DNA of 43,154 nucleotides from an uncultured Micavibrio sp. (GTDB taxonomy: Bacteria > Pseudomonadota > Alphaproteobacteria > Micavibrionales > UBA1664). The position numbers were made by a program, and so were the translations under genes. The notes under the pieces were generated by a model. It made no database searches. It was not told the DNA's origin and worked only from the letters and a program-made list of their open reading frames with translations. This document shows, piece after piece, positions 16,220 to 25,183 of this stretch (its first letter is position 1; every line of letters starts with the position of its first letter). Location: positions 1 to 43,154 of the forward strand of contig CALBME010000181.1 in the NCBI GenBank assembly GCA_937896295.1. Reading direction: 5' to 3'.

Positions 16220-17090
16220 GGTTCGCCATCAGCATGGGCGCATCGATCTTGGAAATCTCGATGCCCGTCATGGCGATGCCAAGGCCCTTGCTGGCTTCCA
16301 GCACCATTTTCGGATCGTTGAAATGGGCGGTCGCCTTCACGATGGCCTTGGCGAATTTCGCCGGCTCTTCCGATTTGAAGATGCCCGAACCCACGAACAC
16401 GGTTTCGGCACCCAGTTGCATGCACAATGCCGCGTCCGCAGGCGTTGCGATACCGCCGGCGGCAAAATTCGGCACGGGCAGCTTGCCGTCACGTTTGATC
16501 ATTTTTACGAGTTCGAATGGCGCGCCGAGGGTCTTGGCCTCGGTCATCAGTTCGCTGTCATCCAGCAGCTGGATGCGGCGCATCGCCTGGTTCATCGCGC
16601 GCAAGTGGCGCACGGCCTCGACAATATTGCCAGTCCCCGGTTCGCCCTTGGTGCGCATTAGCGCCGCGCCCTCGCCGATCCGGCGCAGAGCTTCGCCAAG
16701 GTTCTTGGCGCCGCATACGAAAGGCACTTTGAAGTCGTGTTTGTTGATATGGTATTCGTCGTCAGCCGGGGTCAGCACTTCGGACTCGTCGATATAGTCG
16801 ACGCCGATGGACTCGAGGATCTGCGCCTCGGCGAAATGGCCGATGCGGCATTTGGCCATGACCGGGATGGACACGCTGTCCATGATGCTCTGGACCAGTT
16901 CGGGCGGGCTCATGCGGGCGACGCCGCCGGCTGCGCGGATGTCGGACGGCACGCGCTCCAGCGCCATGACGGCGACGGCCCCGGCGTCTTCGGCAACCTT
17001 GGCCTGGTCGGCGGTGACCACGTCCATGATGACGCCGCCTTTCAGCATTTCGGCAAGACCGGTTTTGAGATTGATGACGTTATTGGCCAT
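16209..17090 (-). CDS. pdxS: pyridoxal 5'-phosphate synthase subunit PdxS
   Basis: PdxS forms PLP directly from ribose 5-phosphate, glyceraldehyde 3-phosphate and ammonia. I choose ATG 17090 (MANNVINLKTGLAEML), giving 293 aa, the standard length. The open frame reaches GTG 17138, but those 16 extra residues are not family-like. The (beta/alpha)8 barrel is clear: MLKGGVIMDVVTADQAKVAE, VMALERVPSDIRAAGGVARM, MAKCRIGHFAEAQILE, MRTKGEPGTGN with the second catalytic lysine, and NFAAGGIATPADAALCMQLG. It is the first cistron of the pdxS-VOC-pdxT set. Confidence 0.96.
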   Translation of the reverse strand: MANNVINLKTGLAEMLKGGVIMDVVTADQAKVAEDAGAVAVMALERVPSDIRAAGGVARMSPPELVQSIMDSVSIPVMAKCRIGHFAEAQILESIGVDYIDESEVLTPADDEYHINKHDFKVPFVCGAKNLGEALRRIGEGAALMRTKGEPGTGNIVEAVRHLRAMNQAMRRIQLLDDSELMTEAKTLGAPFELVKMIKRDGKLPVPNFAAGGIATPADAALCMQLGAETVFVGSGIFKSEEPAKFAKAIVKATAHFNDPKMVLEASKGLGIAMTGIEISKIDAPMLMANRGW

Positions 17091-17185
17091 GGCTTCGAAC
17101 ACTTTCCAAAGGGGATTTTCGGAGGCTAGTAATTGCACCCCGATACCGGAAAATCAAGGTTCTTAGGCGGACGGCAGCCCTTTTT

Positions 17186-18994
17186 TCAGGACGGCCCGCC
17201 CACGGCCCCCCTGGCCGGTACGACCACCGCTGCCGGACGCCGGTACGCAGGCCCGCCACGTTCGCCTTTGAGCTTTGCCCGGAAGCCTATGCTGGGTTCG
17301 TTATCGGCCACCTGCTGTTCCAGAAGGCGGACATTGCGCACGTCATCCGGCGTGGGGCTGACCAGCGTGTCCTGCGCGCTGCCCTTAAAAATACGCCGCA
17401 ACGCCTCGATGCGCGTTTCTCCCTGATTGGCGGGCATGGGCGTCAGAACGCCGGAACTGTACAGACGGCCCGCCATGGTCTGCTTGAGGGCAGCCGTAAA
17501 ATTACGCACATACCGTCCGTTGCCGAAACTATGTTCGTCGCTTGCATCCATGTCGTTGGCAATGCGCATTTCCACGGCTTCCCGTGTCTCGTCCGTGATG
17601 CGCAGACCCGCATTGCGTGCCTTGAGATCGAAAATCGCCATAAGCTCGTCCAGCGTGTAGGCGTTAAAATAAATCTCCTGCCGAAAACGCGACGCAAGCC
17701 CCATGTTCAAACGCAGCAAATTTTTCATGGCATCCGGGTAACCGGCCATGATGACCACCAGCCGGTCGCGCCTGTCTTCCATGTCGCCCATGATCTCGGT
17801 CAGGGCTTCCTTGCCGAAATCATTGCTGCTGCCATCCAGTTCGTAAGCCTCGTCGACGAACAGGACGCCGTCCTTGGCCTCGTCCAGTTTCTTACGGGTC
17901 TTCGGCGCGGTCTGGCCAATATACTCGGCGACAAGGTCACGGCGGCGGACCTCAACCAGATGTCCTTTTTTGAGAATGCCAAGCTCGCGGTACATGCTGC
18001 CGACCATGCGGGCAAACGTGGTCTTGGCCGTACCCGGCGCACCGATGAACAGCAAATGGTGCCCCACGTCTTCATCGCCTTTCGTATCCACGCCCAGCGC
18101 CTTCAACACCTCTTCATGCGCAAGCGACGCCTGAAGGTTGCGGAAGGCGTTTTTGGCGTCATGCAGGCCGATCAGCTTATCCATCTGGCCCGCGAAGGGG
18201 TCCTTCGCCTCCTGCAGGCGCATCTGTGTGAAATCGTCGGGGCGCTGCGAAACAACATCGCCGATGCGTGATGTATTCATGCGGATATCCTCGAACCTGA
18301 AATTGATTTTGATGGCCGGGCCGGTGATCCATTCCGGTATGGTGGTAAGGCTGCCTTTCGGCTTGCCCTCCATCATCGATGTGATGTTGTTTGCCAGCGT
18401 CTGGATGAGATCCGGATAATCGGAAACCCTGATCATCCCGAACAGCCTTTCGCGTTCGGCGGCAAAGGCGCGGCTTTTGCGGTATTTATTGATACGGCCC
18501 AGCGTGCGCAGCGCGTGCTGCTGCATGTTCCACACGGCCTTGCGCGTCATCGAATTGCGGCTGCCGCCAATATCGGGCCTGCGGAAAAATTCCAGCAGCG
18601 TCATCCACATCAGAAACCCCTCCTGCGCGCGCATGGGGGATTCCAGCGGGTTGCTCATCCGGTCGATCAGGTTTTGAGGAATTTCATGCGACATCACCCG
18701 GCTGTCGGTGTGATAGGTCAGATGGTCGTCCTCATACATGCTGCGAATCTGACGGTCGGGGGGCACATGCCCCTCGAACGACGCGACCAGGCGTCCATAC
18801 GCCTCGTAGGTTTGCGGCTTCGGCAAGGGTTCGACCGTCAGAAGCGGGACCAGCAGGTCCATGATATCCGTATGGATGCGCTTGCGTCCTTCGGCGGGTG
18901 CGGCACCTTCATCCGGCGCCCGGAAGGTGGTCGGGGAGTATAGAAGATCGCTCAGCTCTTCGGCTGCAGCGACGATCATCGCTGAATAGTTCAT
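17186..18994 (-). CDS. CbbX/SpoVK-like AAA+ ATPase with a long uncharacterised N-terminal region
   Basis: The 602-aa protein has a CbbX-type AAA+ module from about residue 270 to 520. It contains Walker A GAPGTAKTT (318-326), the family pore-loop segment AEYIGQTAPKT (356-366), Walker B GVLFVDEAYEL (377-387), sensor-1 region VVIMAGYP and arginine finger in LASRFRQEIYF. The first 260 residues are helical and unfamiliar to me. The last 80 are Pro/Arg-rich and probably loose. No Rubisco genes are nearby, so a Rubisco-activase role is unlikely. A remodelling ATPase for another assembly is a fair guess. It begins 100 bases after the cckA stop and may be read from the flagellar transcript. Confidence 0.85.
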   Translation of the reverse strand: MNYSAMIVAAAEELSDLLYSPTTFRAPDEGAAPAEGRKRIHTDIMDLLVPLLTVEPLPKPQTYEAYGRLVASFEGHVPPDRQIRSMYEDDHLTYHTDSRVMSHEIPQNLIDRMSNPLESPMRAQEGFLMWMTLLEFFRRPDIGGSRNSMTRKAVWNMQQHALRTLGRINKYRKSRAFAAERERLFGMIRVSDYPDLIQTLANNITSMMEGKPKGSLTTIPEWITGPAIKINFRFEDIRMNTSRIGDVVSQRPDDFTQMRLQEAKDPFAGQMDKLIGLHDAKNAFRNLQASLAHEEVLKALGVDTKGDEDVGHHLLFIGAPGTAKTTFARMVGSMYRELGILKKGHLVEVRRRDLVAEYIGQTAPKTRKKLDEAKDGVLFVDEAYELDGSSNDFGKEALTEIMGDMEDRRDRLVVIMAGYPDAMKNLLRLNMGLASRFRQEIYFNAYTLDELMAIFDLKARNAGLRITDETREAVEMRIANDMDASDEHSFGNGRYVRNFTAALKQTMAGRLYSSGVLTPMPANQGETRIEALRRIFKGSAQDTLVSPTPDDVRNVRLLEQQVADNEPSIGFRAKLKGERGGPAYRRPAAVVVPARGAVGGPS

Positions 18995-19094
18995 GGACCC
19001 TGTTCTTCATTTTTTTTGTTATGAAGCCCAAGTATTGGACAGGCCAAAAACGCTTTTCAAGTTTTTCTTATGGAATGATCACAGGGCCCGGCCC

Positions 19095-21641
19095 TCAGGC
19101 CAGCACGTCCTTAACCTTTGCGGCCAGCTGCTGCAGGGTGAAGGGCTTGGGCAGGAAATAGGTATTCTCGCCAAACTGGCCCTTGAACTTGTCTTCCGTA
19201 TAACCGGACACGAAGATGACCGGCACGTCCGGGTAAATGGCGCGCAGCTTGGTCACCAGCGTGGGGCCGTCCATTTCGGGCATGATGACGTCTGTCACGA
19301 CCAGATCCGGCGCCTGACCATGGTTTTTAACGATGTCCAGCGCGGTTTCCCCGCCCGGCGCATCCAGGACCTGGTACCCCTTGTTGGCCAGTGCCCGGGC
19401 GCTGAAGGCGCGCACGGCGTCCTCGTCCTCGACCAGCAGGATGGTGGCGGTTCCGGTAAGGTCGGCGGCCTTTTCCTCGATCTTCGCGGCGGCGGCCTTG
19501 GCGGTCACCCCTTGCGCCGAACGCGGCAGGTAGATCGAGAAAGTCGTCCCCTGCCCGATGACCGAATCTACATGCACATATCCGCCCGTCTGGCGGATAA
19601 TGCCGTAAACGGTGGACAGGCCAAGGCCCGTGCCCGACCCCACCGGCTTGGTGGTGAAGAACGGCTCGAAAATGCGGCTGATATTCTCGCGCGGGATGCC
19701 GCAACCGGTATCCGCAACCGAGATGCAGACCCAGTCGCCCGCCGGCATGGTATCGGCCCCGCGTTGCTGCGGGGCGGTAGTGACGATCTGCTGCGTTTTG
19801 ATGGTCAGCTTGCCCTGGCCGTTCATGGCATCGCGCGCGTTGACGACAAGGTTGATCAGCACCTGTTCCATCTGGCCTTCGTCGGCCTTGATGAGACCGC
19901 TGGCCGCGTCATGGACGATATCCAGTTCGATCATCACGCCGATCAGGCGGCGCATCAGGTGGCTGAGTTCGGTCAGGGTTTCGGTGACGTCCAGCACCTT
20001 GGGCTGCAGCGTCTGCTGGCGCGAAAACGCCAGAAGCTGGCGCACAAGGTTGGCCGCCCGGTTCGCGTTCTGCTTGATCTGCATGATGTCGTTGAACGAC
20101 GGATCGCCCGGCTTGTGGCGCAGCAAAAGCAGGTCGCAGAAACCGATCATGGCGGTCAGCAGGTTGTTGAAGTCATGCGCGACGCCGCCGGCCAGCTGGC
20201 CCACGGCCTGCATTTTCTGCGACTGCGTGAACTGCGCCTCGAGCGCCTTCTGCTCGGTCAGGTTGATGAAGTGGACGACCGTATTGCGCCCGCGGTATTT
20301 CCGCGCGTGCATCTGCACCACCACGTCGCGGTCCTGCCCTTTGAGCGTGACCTCAAGCGGGTCCATCGACCGGCCTTCCTCGATCGTGGTCATCGCGCTT
20401 GTCAGCTTGGCGCGGTCGCTGTCGGCAATGACGGAGTCGAAATTGCGCCCTTCGATGGATTCCACCGGCATGCCCAGCATCAGGCTCAAGGCCTTGTTGC
20501 AATCGGACAGGACGCCGTGATTGTCGATCAGGGCGATGCCCAGCGGCGCCTCGTTGAAGAAGGTCTGGAAACGGTCTTCCGACTCTTTCAGGGCCTGGCG
20601 CATTTCGCGCTCGGATGTAAGGTCGTGCACGACCGCGCGGGTACGGACCATGCCGTCGGCCTCCAGCATCGCAGACTGGTTGATGGAGGCGAGGAAGATC
20701 TTGCCCGCCGGTCCCTTCATCTTGAGTTCCGCCACCTGACGCTGGCCGCCTTCGGTGGTGATGTCATAGGGCTTGGCCCCTTCCGGCGGATCGACCAGAT
20801 AGGTGTGGACACGGCCCACGGTCAGCAGGGTTTCGATATCGGTACCCAGCCACCGCGCAAGGGTCGCGTTGACGAACAGGAAACGCCCGTCTTCCCCGGC
20901 GGAGAAAAACCCGACCGGCGCATTGTCGGTAAAATCGATCAGCTTCTCACGCTCGGCCCGCACGGCCGCGTCCAGTTCGTGACGCTCTGTAATATCTTCG
21001 ATGCGCCAGTTGACCGTCCCGATCCAGCCCGGCACGGGTTGCGCCTCCACCTTGATCCAGCGGCGATAGCCATGGGTCATGGTGGAAAGCTCGATCCGCT
21101 CGGCCGTCCCGCGATAGGCAAGGTCGATCATCAGGTCGATCCGCTCAAGGCTTTCCGGCACCGGCTCGAACACCTTACGCAAGGATTTGAGCGAAATATC
21201 ATCCGCGCTGCCCGTCAGGTCCGCGCACAGGGCGCGCCATGTCTCGTTCATCAGGATGGTGCGGCGGCTGAAATCGGTGACAAGGCGCCCGGTCTTGTGG
21301 CTGCCATGAAATATCTCGTCCAGAATGCTGCGTTCCCGGCTGACATTACGGGCGGCCTGAATGACGAAGCCAAGGCTGGTGACGACCAGAATACCCAGCC
21401 CGAGGATAGCCAGCTGGATGTGGTGACGCTCGAGATTGAGTTTGCCGGCATGCCAAAGGACCAGCAGGGCCACCAGCACAAGGCTGCCGGTCAGCAGGAC
21501 GGTCCAGTAAACAGTGGTGTCCGTCCCTGCCGGACGCTGGGCGGACGGGCGCAGAACCGCCTCGGTACGGTCGGGGCGGATCATGCTCTCGGTCGATTGC
21601 GACAGCGGATCTATGGAGGAATGGTCGGGACGGTCAGACAT
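19095..21641 (-). CDS. cckA: cell-cycle hybrid histidine kinase CckA
   Basis: CckA phosphorylates ChpT and through it CtrA and CpdR, which control division and flagellar genes in alphaproteobacteria. The 848-aa protein has two membrane helices (about 46-63 and 76-97) and three PAS-like regions (about 115-220, 235-345 and 350-465). The highly conserved CckA histidine domain follows with H489 (GGVAHDFNNLLTAMIGFCDL) and QIKQNANRAANLVRQLLAFS. Then come a HATPase domain (NLVVNARDAM, VADTGCGIP) and a receiver with D784 (VVTDVIMPEMDG) ending FLPKPFTLQQLA. It starts 12 bases after flhB and is the last gene of the flgB operon. Nothing essential is missing. Confidence 0.93.
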   Translation of the reverse strand: MSDRPDHSSIDPLSQSTESMIRPDRTEAVLRPSAQRPAGTDTTVYWTVLLTGSLVLVALLVLWHAGKLNLERHHIQLAILGLGILVVTSLGFVIQAARNVSRERSILDEIFHGSHKTGRLVTDFSRRTILMNETWRALCADLTGSADDISLKSLRKVFEPVPESLERIDLMIDLAYRGTAERIELSTMTHGYRRWIKVEAQPVPGWIGTVNWRIEDITERHELDAAVRAEREKLIDFTDNAPVGFFSAGEDGRFLFVNATLARWLGTDIETLLTVGRVHTYLVDPPEGAKPYDITTEGGQRQVAELKMKGPAGKIFLASINQSAMLEADGMVRTRAVVHDLTSEREMRQALKESEDRFQTFFNEAPLGIALIDNHGVLSDCNKALSLMLGMPVESIEGRNFDSVIADSDRAKLTSAMTTIEEGRSMDPLEVTLKGQDRDVVVQMHARKYRGRNTVVHFINLTEQKALEAQFTQSQKMQAVGQLAGGVAHDFNNLLTAMIGFCDLLLLRHKPGDPSFNDIMQIKQNANRAANLVRQLLAFSRQQTLQPKVLDVTETLTELSHLMRRLIGVMIELDIVHDAASGLIKADEGQMEQVLINLVVNARDAMNGQGKLTIKTQQIVTTAPQQRGADTMPAGDWVCISVADTGCGIPRENISRIFEPFFTTKPVGSGTGLGLSTVYGIIRQTGGYVHVDSVIGQGTTFSIYLPRSAQGVTAKAAAAKIEEKAADLTGTATILLVEDEDAVRAFSARALANKGYQVLDAPGGETALDIVKNHGQAPDLVVTDVIMPEMDGPTLVTKLRAIYPDVPVIFVSGYTEDKFKGQFGENTYFLPKPFTLQQLAAKVKDVLA

Positions 21642-21653
21642 TGCGATTCAGCA

Positions 21654-22724
21654 TTATAGCTTCTTCTTGAGCCGGAAGACATACGAGATCACCTCGGCCA
21701 CCGCCTTGTAATGCTCGGCCGGGATGACGTCATCGACCTCGATGGCCTTGTGCAGCGTCCGGGCCAGCGGCGGGTTCTCGACTATGACCACCCCGTTCTG
21801 TTCGGCGATTTCGCGGATGCGCAAGGCCACGTTGTCCAGCCCCTTGGCGGTACAGATCGGCGCGTCCATTTCCTGCGGCTCGTATTTCAGGGCGACCGCA
21901 TAGTGGGTCGGGTTGGTGATGACCACGGTCGAGGACGGCACGTTGTTCATCATGCGCTTGCGCGCGCGTTCCATGCGGATCTGGCGCAGGCGCGAACGCA
22001 CATGCGGGTCGCCCTCGCTCTGCTTGTATTCGTCGCGGATTTCCTGACGGCTCATGCGCATCTGCATGTAATGCGTATAGCGCTGGAACACGAGATCGGC
22101 CCCCGCCAGCAGGAAATACACCATCAGGATGGCCGTCATCAGCTTGATGAACAGGCGCATCATCAGCGCCGTCAGATCCGTAAGCGGCATGGCGATCATC
22201 GTATCGAGACTGTCGATGGTGGATTTGAGCACCTCCCACGACACCCACGAGATGATGACAACCTTGCAAAGACCTTTGAGGAATTCAAACAGCGATCGGC
22301 CGGAAAAAATCCGCTTGAAGCCCGCCATGGGCGACACCTTGTCAAGCTTGGGCATGATGCTTTCGATGGAATAAAGCGGCCCCACCTGAGCAAAGGGGCC
22401 GACGCCGGCGGCAATGAACAGCACCAGAATGGGCGCCATCATGATCGCCAGCACGTCGAAGAACAGGGCCTTGAGAACCTGGATCGTCCCGGGACTGCCG
22501 AAGACCTGCCACGACTGGTCTAAAAACGCATGCAGCAGATAGGCCAGTTGCTGCATCATATGCGGCCCCATCGCGGCCACCACGATGGTGGCGATGAGCA
22601 GCATGAACCACGTATTGGCCTCCTTGCTCATCGGGACCTGGCCGCGTTTGCGCGCCTCTTCCAGTTTTTTGGGGGTCGGGTCTTCGGTACGCTGGGAATC
22701 GTCGCCGTCGTCGCTCTCGGACAT
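21654..22724 (-). CDS. flhB: flagellar export gate switch protein FlhB
   Basis: FlhB is the inner-membrane export component that switches substrate class from rod/hook to filament. The 356-aa protein starts with a charged cytoplasmic part (SQRTEDPTPKKLEEARKRGQ), then four membrane helices, then a C-terminal cytoplasmic domain with the self-cleavage motif NPTH in VVITNPTHYAVALKYE. The remainder (IREIAEQNGVVIVENPPLAR, VAEVISYVFRLKKKL) is typical. The start overlaps the fliR stop by one base. Confidence 0.97.
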   Translation of the reverse strand: MSESDDGDDSQRTEDPTPKKLEEARKRGQVPMSKEANTWFMLLIATIVVAAMGPHMMQQLAYLLHAFLDQSWQVFGSPGTIQVLKALFFDVLAIMMAPILVLFIAAGVGPFAQVGPLYSIESIMPKLDKVSPMAGFKRIFSGRSLFEFLKGLCKVVIISWVSWEVLKSTIDSLDTMIAMPLTDLTALMMRLFIKLMTAILMVYFLLAGADLVFQRYTHYMQMRMSRQEIRDEYKQSEGDPHVRSRLRQIRMERARKRMMNNVPSSTVVITNPTHYAVALKYEPQEMDAPICTAKGLDNVALRIREIAEQNGVVIVENPPLARTLHKAIEVDDVIPAEHYKAVAEVISYVFRLKKKL

Positions 22725-23509
22725 CAGCCACCCCGCGGCACTAGAAACATGGACACGGCTTCCTGATACGACGAAAGCCAGTACATCATGCCGGCACTGA
22801 CAACCAGCGTGAAGATCAAAAGCCCGGCCATGATCTGCACGGGCATGAACAGCACGAACACCTGCAATTGCGGCATGACGCGCGACAAAATCCCCATGGC
22901 CACATACACCATCATCGTGACCAGAATGAACGGCATGCTGATATGAAAGCCGACGGCGAAGGACTGGGTGACGGCGGTCGCATAACTGTCGGCCATGGCG
23001 CCGGACAGGCTCATGCCGATATCGCCGGGCGGAAAGGTGCGATAGGAATCCATCAGCGCCTGTAAAACCAGATGATGCATGTTGGTGGCAAACAACAGCA
23101 GCGCGCCGGTCACCGACATGAACGCGCCCATGATAGAGCCCTGCGTCGCCATGGCAGGGTTGAAGATCTGCGCGTTCGCAAGCCCCATATGCATGGAAAT
23201 GAACATGCCTGCCGTATCCAGCGCGGCCATCATGGCCCGTGCGATACCGCCGATGAAGGCCCCCATCACGAATTCACCGACCAGAAGCGAAAGAAACCCC
23301 ATGCCCGCCCCCGTCCCCGGCGGCAGCGTGGCCGCAAGAACAGGCGTAAGGATGGCCGAAAACCCAAGCGCAAACAGCAGCCGCACGCGGCCCGGCACGA
23401 AGCCGTCACCGATACCCGGCATGATCATCATGGCCGTGCCGACCCGCACGAAGACCATCATGAAAGCATAGACTTGGCCGACAGCGAGGGTTTGGATCAG
23501 GGATTCCAT
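22724..23509 (-). CDS. fliR: flagellar export gate protein FliR
   Basis: FliR is a polytopic inner-membrane part of the FliP5Q4R1 export gate. The 261-aa product has about six hydrophobic segments and the family elements FMMVFVRVGTAMMIMPGIG, VPGRVRLLFALGFSAILTPV, and the Met-rich AFIGGIARAMMAALDTAGMF. It ends VSAGMMYWLSSYQEAVSMFL. It sits between fliQ and flhB, the classical order. Confidence 0.95.
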   Translation of the reverse strand: MESLIQTLAVGQVYAFMMVFVRVGTAMMIMPGIGDGFVPGRVRLLFALGFSAILTPVLAATLPPGTGAGMGFLSLLVGEFVMGAFIGGIARAMMAALDTAGMFISMHMGLANAQIFNPAMATQGSIMGAFMSVTGALLLFATNMHHLVLQALMDSYRTFPPGDIGMSLSGAMADSYATAVTQSFAVGFHISMPFILVTMMVYVAMGILSRVMPQLQVFVLFMPVQIMAGLLIFTLVVSAGMMYWLSSYQEAVSMFLVPRGG

Positions 23510-23560
23510 GGCGGTTAAAGGATACTCTCGTCTTTTAAACGCGTGAAACGAAAAGCCGTA

Positions 23561-23833
23561 TCAGTTGATCGGCATGCCAATCATCTGGTCGGCCAGACGG
23601 CGCGTGAAGTCGATCAGCTCGTGCCCCATATAGGGAATGACCGCAAAAAGCGTGAGGAACATCGCCACGATCTTGGGCACGAAGGACAATGTCATTTCCT
23701 GAATTTGGGTCAGCGCCTGCAGAAGGCCGATCAGCACGCCGACCACCAGCGCCACGATCAGCACGGGCGCGCCCAGCTTCAGGGTCAGCATGATGGCCTC
23801 GCGACCGTAATCCAGGATAATGCCTTGGTCCAT
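23561..23833 (-). CDS. fliQ: flagellar export gate protein FliQ
   Basis: FliQ is a small two-helix export-gate subunit. Starting at ATG 23833 (MDQGIILDYGREAIML) it has 90 aa, the normal size. The frame extends to a TTG at 23851, which I think is not used. Hydrophobic hairpin: APVLIVALVVGVLIGLLQAL, and VPKIVAMFLTLFAVIPYMGH. The linker TQIQEMTLSFVPK is the conserved loop. AGGGA lies very close to the ATG. It ends 51 bases before fliR. Confidence 0.94.
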   Translation of the reverse strand: MDQGIILDYGREAIMLTLKLGAPVLIVALVVGVLIGLLQALTQIQEMTLSFVPKIVAMFLTLFAVIPYMGHELIDFTRRLADQMIGMPIN

Positions 23834-23914
23834 ATCCCTATGGTATCTCAAAGGCTTGGATGCGGTCCATCCCGGAATTCAAAATATTACGAAAGGCAGT
23901 GCGTAACCCGGCGG

Positions 23915-24223
23915 TTAAATTGGCATCCGCATGATGTCCTGATACGCGCTGACCAGCCGGTCGCGCACGCTCATGACGGTTTGCAGGGTCATTTCCGCGT
24001 CCGTGACGGCGCTCACCACATCGGTAAGGTCGGCCTTGCCCAGAACGGCCTGCGCCGAAACGGCCTCGGAGGTTTTCTGGGTCTTGATGACCGAGTCGAT
24101 GGCGCCCTTGATCATGGAACCGAAGGAAAACGCGTCGTTATCCTCGCCCCCGCCGACGGATTTGTCGGCGATCTTGGCGGTATTCATATACGCACCGATG
24201 GCTTGGGATACTTTGTCGACCAT
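23915..24223 (-). CDS. fliE: flagellar hook-basal body protein FliE
   Basis: FliE joins the MS ring and the proximal rod and is the first rod protein exported. The 102-aa product has a flexible N-terminus (AYMNTAKIADKSVGG), then FGSMIKGAIDSVIKTQKTSE. The conserved C-terminal helices are DLTDVVSAVTDAEMTLQTVM and SVRDRLVSAYQDIMRMPI. It lies between flgC and fliQ in the flgB operon, as usual. Confidence 0.94.
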   Translation of the reverse strand: MVDKVSQAIGAYMNTAKIADKSVGGGEDNDAFSFGSMIKGAIDSVIKTQKTSEAVSAQAVLGKADLTDVVSAVTDAEMTLQTVMSVRDRLVSAYQDIMRMPI

Positions 24224-24251
24224 GTCTGGCTCCTGTTCCTTATTATCTCAC

Positions 24252-24665
24252 TTAGCCGCGCAGCAAATCAAGTGTGCGGCTCATCATGGATTTGGCGATT
24301 TCGATCATACCCAGATTGGCCTCGTAGGAGCGCTGCGCCTCGCGCATGTCCATGGTTTCGATCAGGGTATTCACGTTGGGCATTTTGACATAGCCGTTGG
24401 CGTCCGCGCCGGGATGGTCGGGCATGAAGCGCAGGCGGAACGGGGTTTTGTTGTCTTCCGCGATGCCGCCGTCCTTCACGATTTCGGCGCCCATCGATTT
24501 GTCCATCACGGTCTTGAAGGTGATGGTCTTGCGGCGGTACGGGTCTTCGCCGGGGGCGGTTGCCGCTGTGTCGGCGTTGGCGATGTTCTGCGAAATGACC
24601 CGAAGGCGTTCGCCCTGCGCCCGCATGCCTGAAGCCGAAATACCGATTGCGTTCATGATTTCCAT
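24252..24665 (-). CDS. flgC: flagellar proximal rod protein FlgC
   Basis: FlgC is one of the proximal rod proteins. The 137-aa sequence has the N-terminal rod/hook motif ISASGMRAQGERLRVISQNI followed by ANADT, and the C-terminal helix NTLIETMDMREAQRSYEANL, ending in a helical MMSRTLDLLRG. The start at 24665 has AAAGGA at good spacing, which favours it over the internal Met at residue 4. It is 15 bases after flgB. Confidence 0.95.
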   Translation of the reverse strand: MEIMNAIGISASGMRAQGERLRVISQNIANADTAATAPGEDPYRRKTITFKTVMDKSMGAEIVKDGGIAEDNKTPFRLRFMPDHPGADANGYVKMPNVNTLIETMDMREAQRSYEANLGMIEIAKSMMSRTLDLLRG

Positions 24666-24680
24666 GGGTCAGGTCCTTTC

Positions 24681-25127
24681 TTATCCGCGTTCGCCCAGCG
24701 CCATGCGCAGCATGCCGACATTACGGCGGTAAAGGTTGGTGGCCAGCTGGTAATCCATCTGGTTGCGGTTCGCCTTGAACAGCTGTTCCTCGATCACGAC
24801 CCCGTTATTGTCCGGGCTTGCCTCGTAGACCGTTCTTTGCGCCTTTTCGGCCGCCGGGGTCTTGGTGCCGGGCTGCGTGCCGAAATGCATGCTGTTGCTG
24901 GCTTCCAGCGTGACAGGTGTCATTTTCAGCTGCGGCGCGGTGCCGGCGCCGGACTTGGCGGACGCGCCAAGCACGGATTCAAAATCAGCGGGCTTCAGGC
25001 TCATGGGCTGGTAGCCCGGCGTGTCGGCATTCGCGATGTTCTGCGACAGGACGCGCTGGTTCTGGTCAAGCCAGTCCATTTTCGACATAATGCCTTTCAG
25101 AAGGCCAATTCCAGAGAGCATTGTCAT
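24681..25127 (-). CDS. flgB: flagellar proximal rod protein FlgB
   Basis: FlgB is the proximal rod protein next to FliE. I choose ATG 25127, giving 148 aa starting MTMLSGIGLLKGIMSKMDWL. The frame is open further upstream but would run through the sigma-54 promoter at 25168-25183. Rod signature: NQRVLSQNIANADTPGYQPM. The C-terminal helix is MDYQLATNLYRRNVGMLRMA. It is the first gene of a seven-gene operon ending in cckA. Confidence 0.93.
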   Translation of the reverse strand: MTMLSGIGLLKGIMSKMDWLDQNQRVLSQNIANADTPGYQPMSLKPADFESVLGASAKSGAGTAPQLKMTPVTLEASNSMHFGTQPGTKTPAAEKAQRTVYEASPDNNGVVIEEQLFKANRNQMDYQLATNLYRRNVGMLRMALGERG

Positions 25128-25167
25128 TTTTGTTTCTCGCTCAAGTTCAGGTACCCACCAACCTATT

Positions 25168-25183
25168 TGCGAAAACCGTGCCA
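25168..25183 (-). promoter_or_regulatory. Sigma-54 promoter of the flgB operon
   Basis: On the minus strand TGGCACGGTTTTCGCA matches the TGGCACG-N4-TTGCA consensus at all fixed positions but one. The -12 GC lies about 42 bases before the flgB ATG. The element overlaps the GTG start of the divergent FlhB-like gene. RpoN and an enhancer-binding protein are implied but not in the window. Confidence 0.88.

Noticed and set aside
19046..19066. Terminator between cckA and the AAA+ gene
   Set aside because: The stem AAAAAC/GTTTTT is weak and has no proper T-run on the minus strand, so read-through is possible.
18993..21659. 888-codon open frame on the plus strand opposite cckA
   Set aside because: Codon shadow of cckA. 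No recognisable domain and biased composition.
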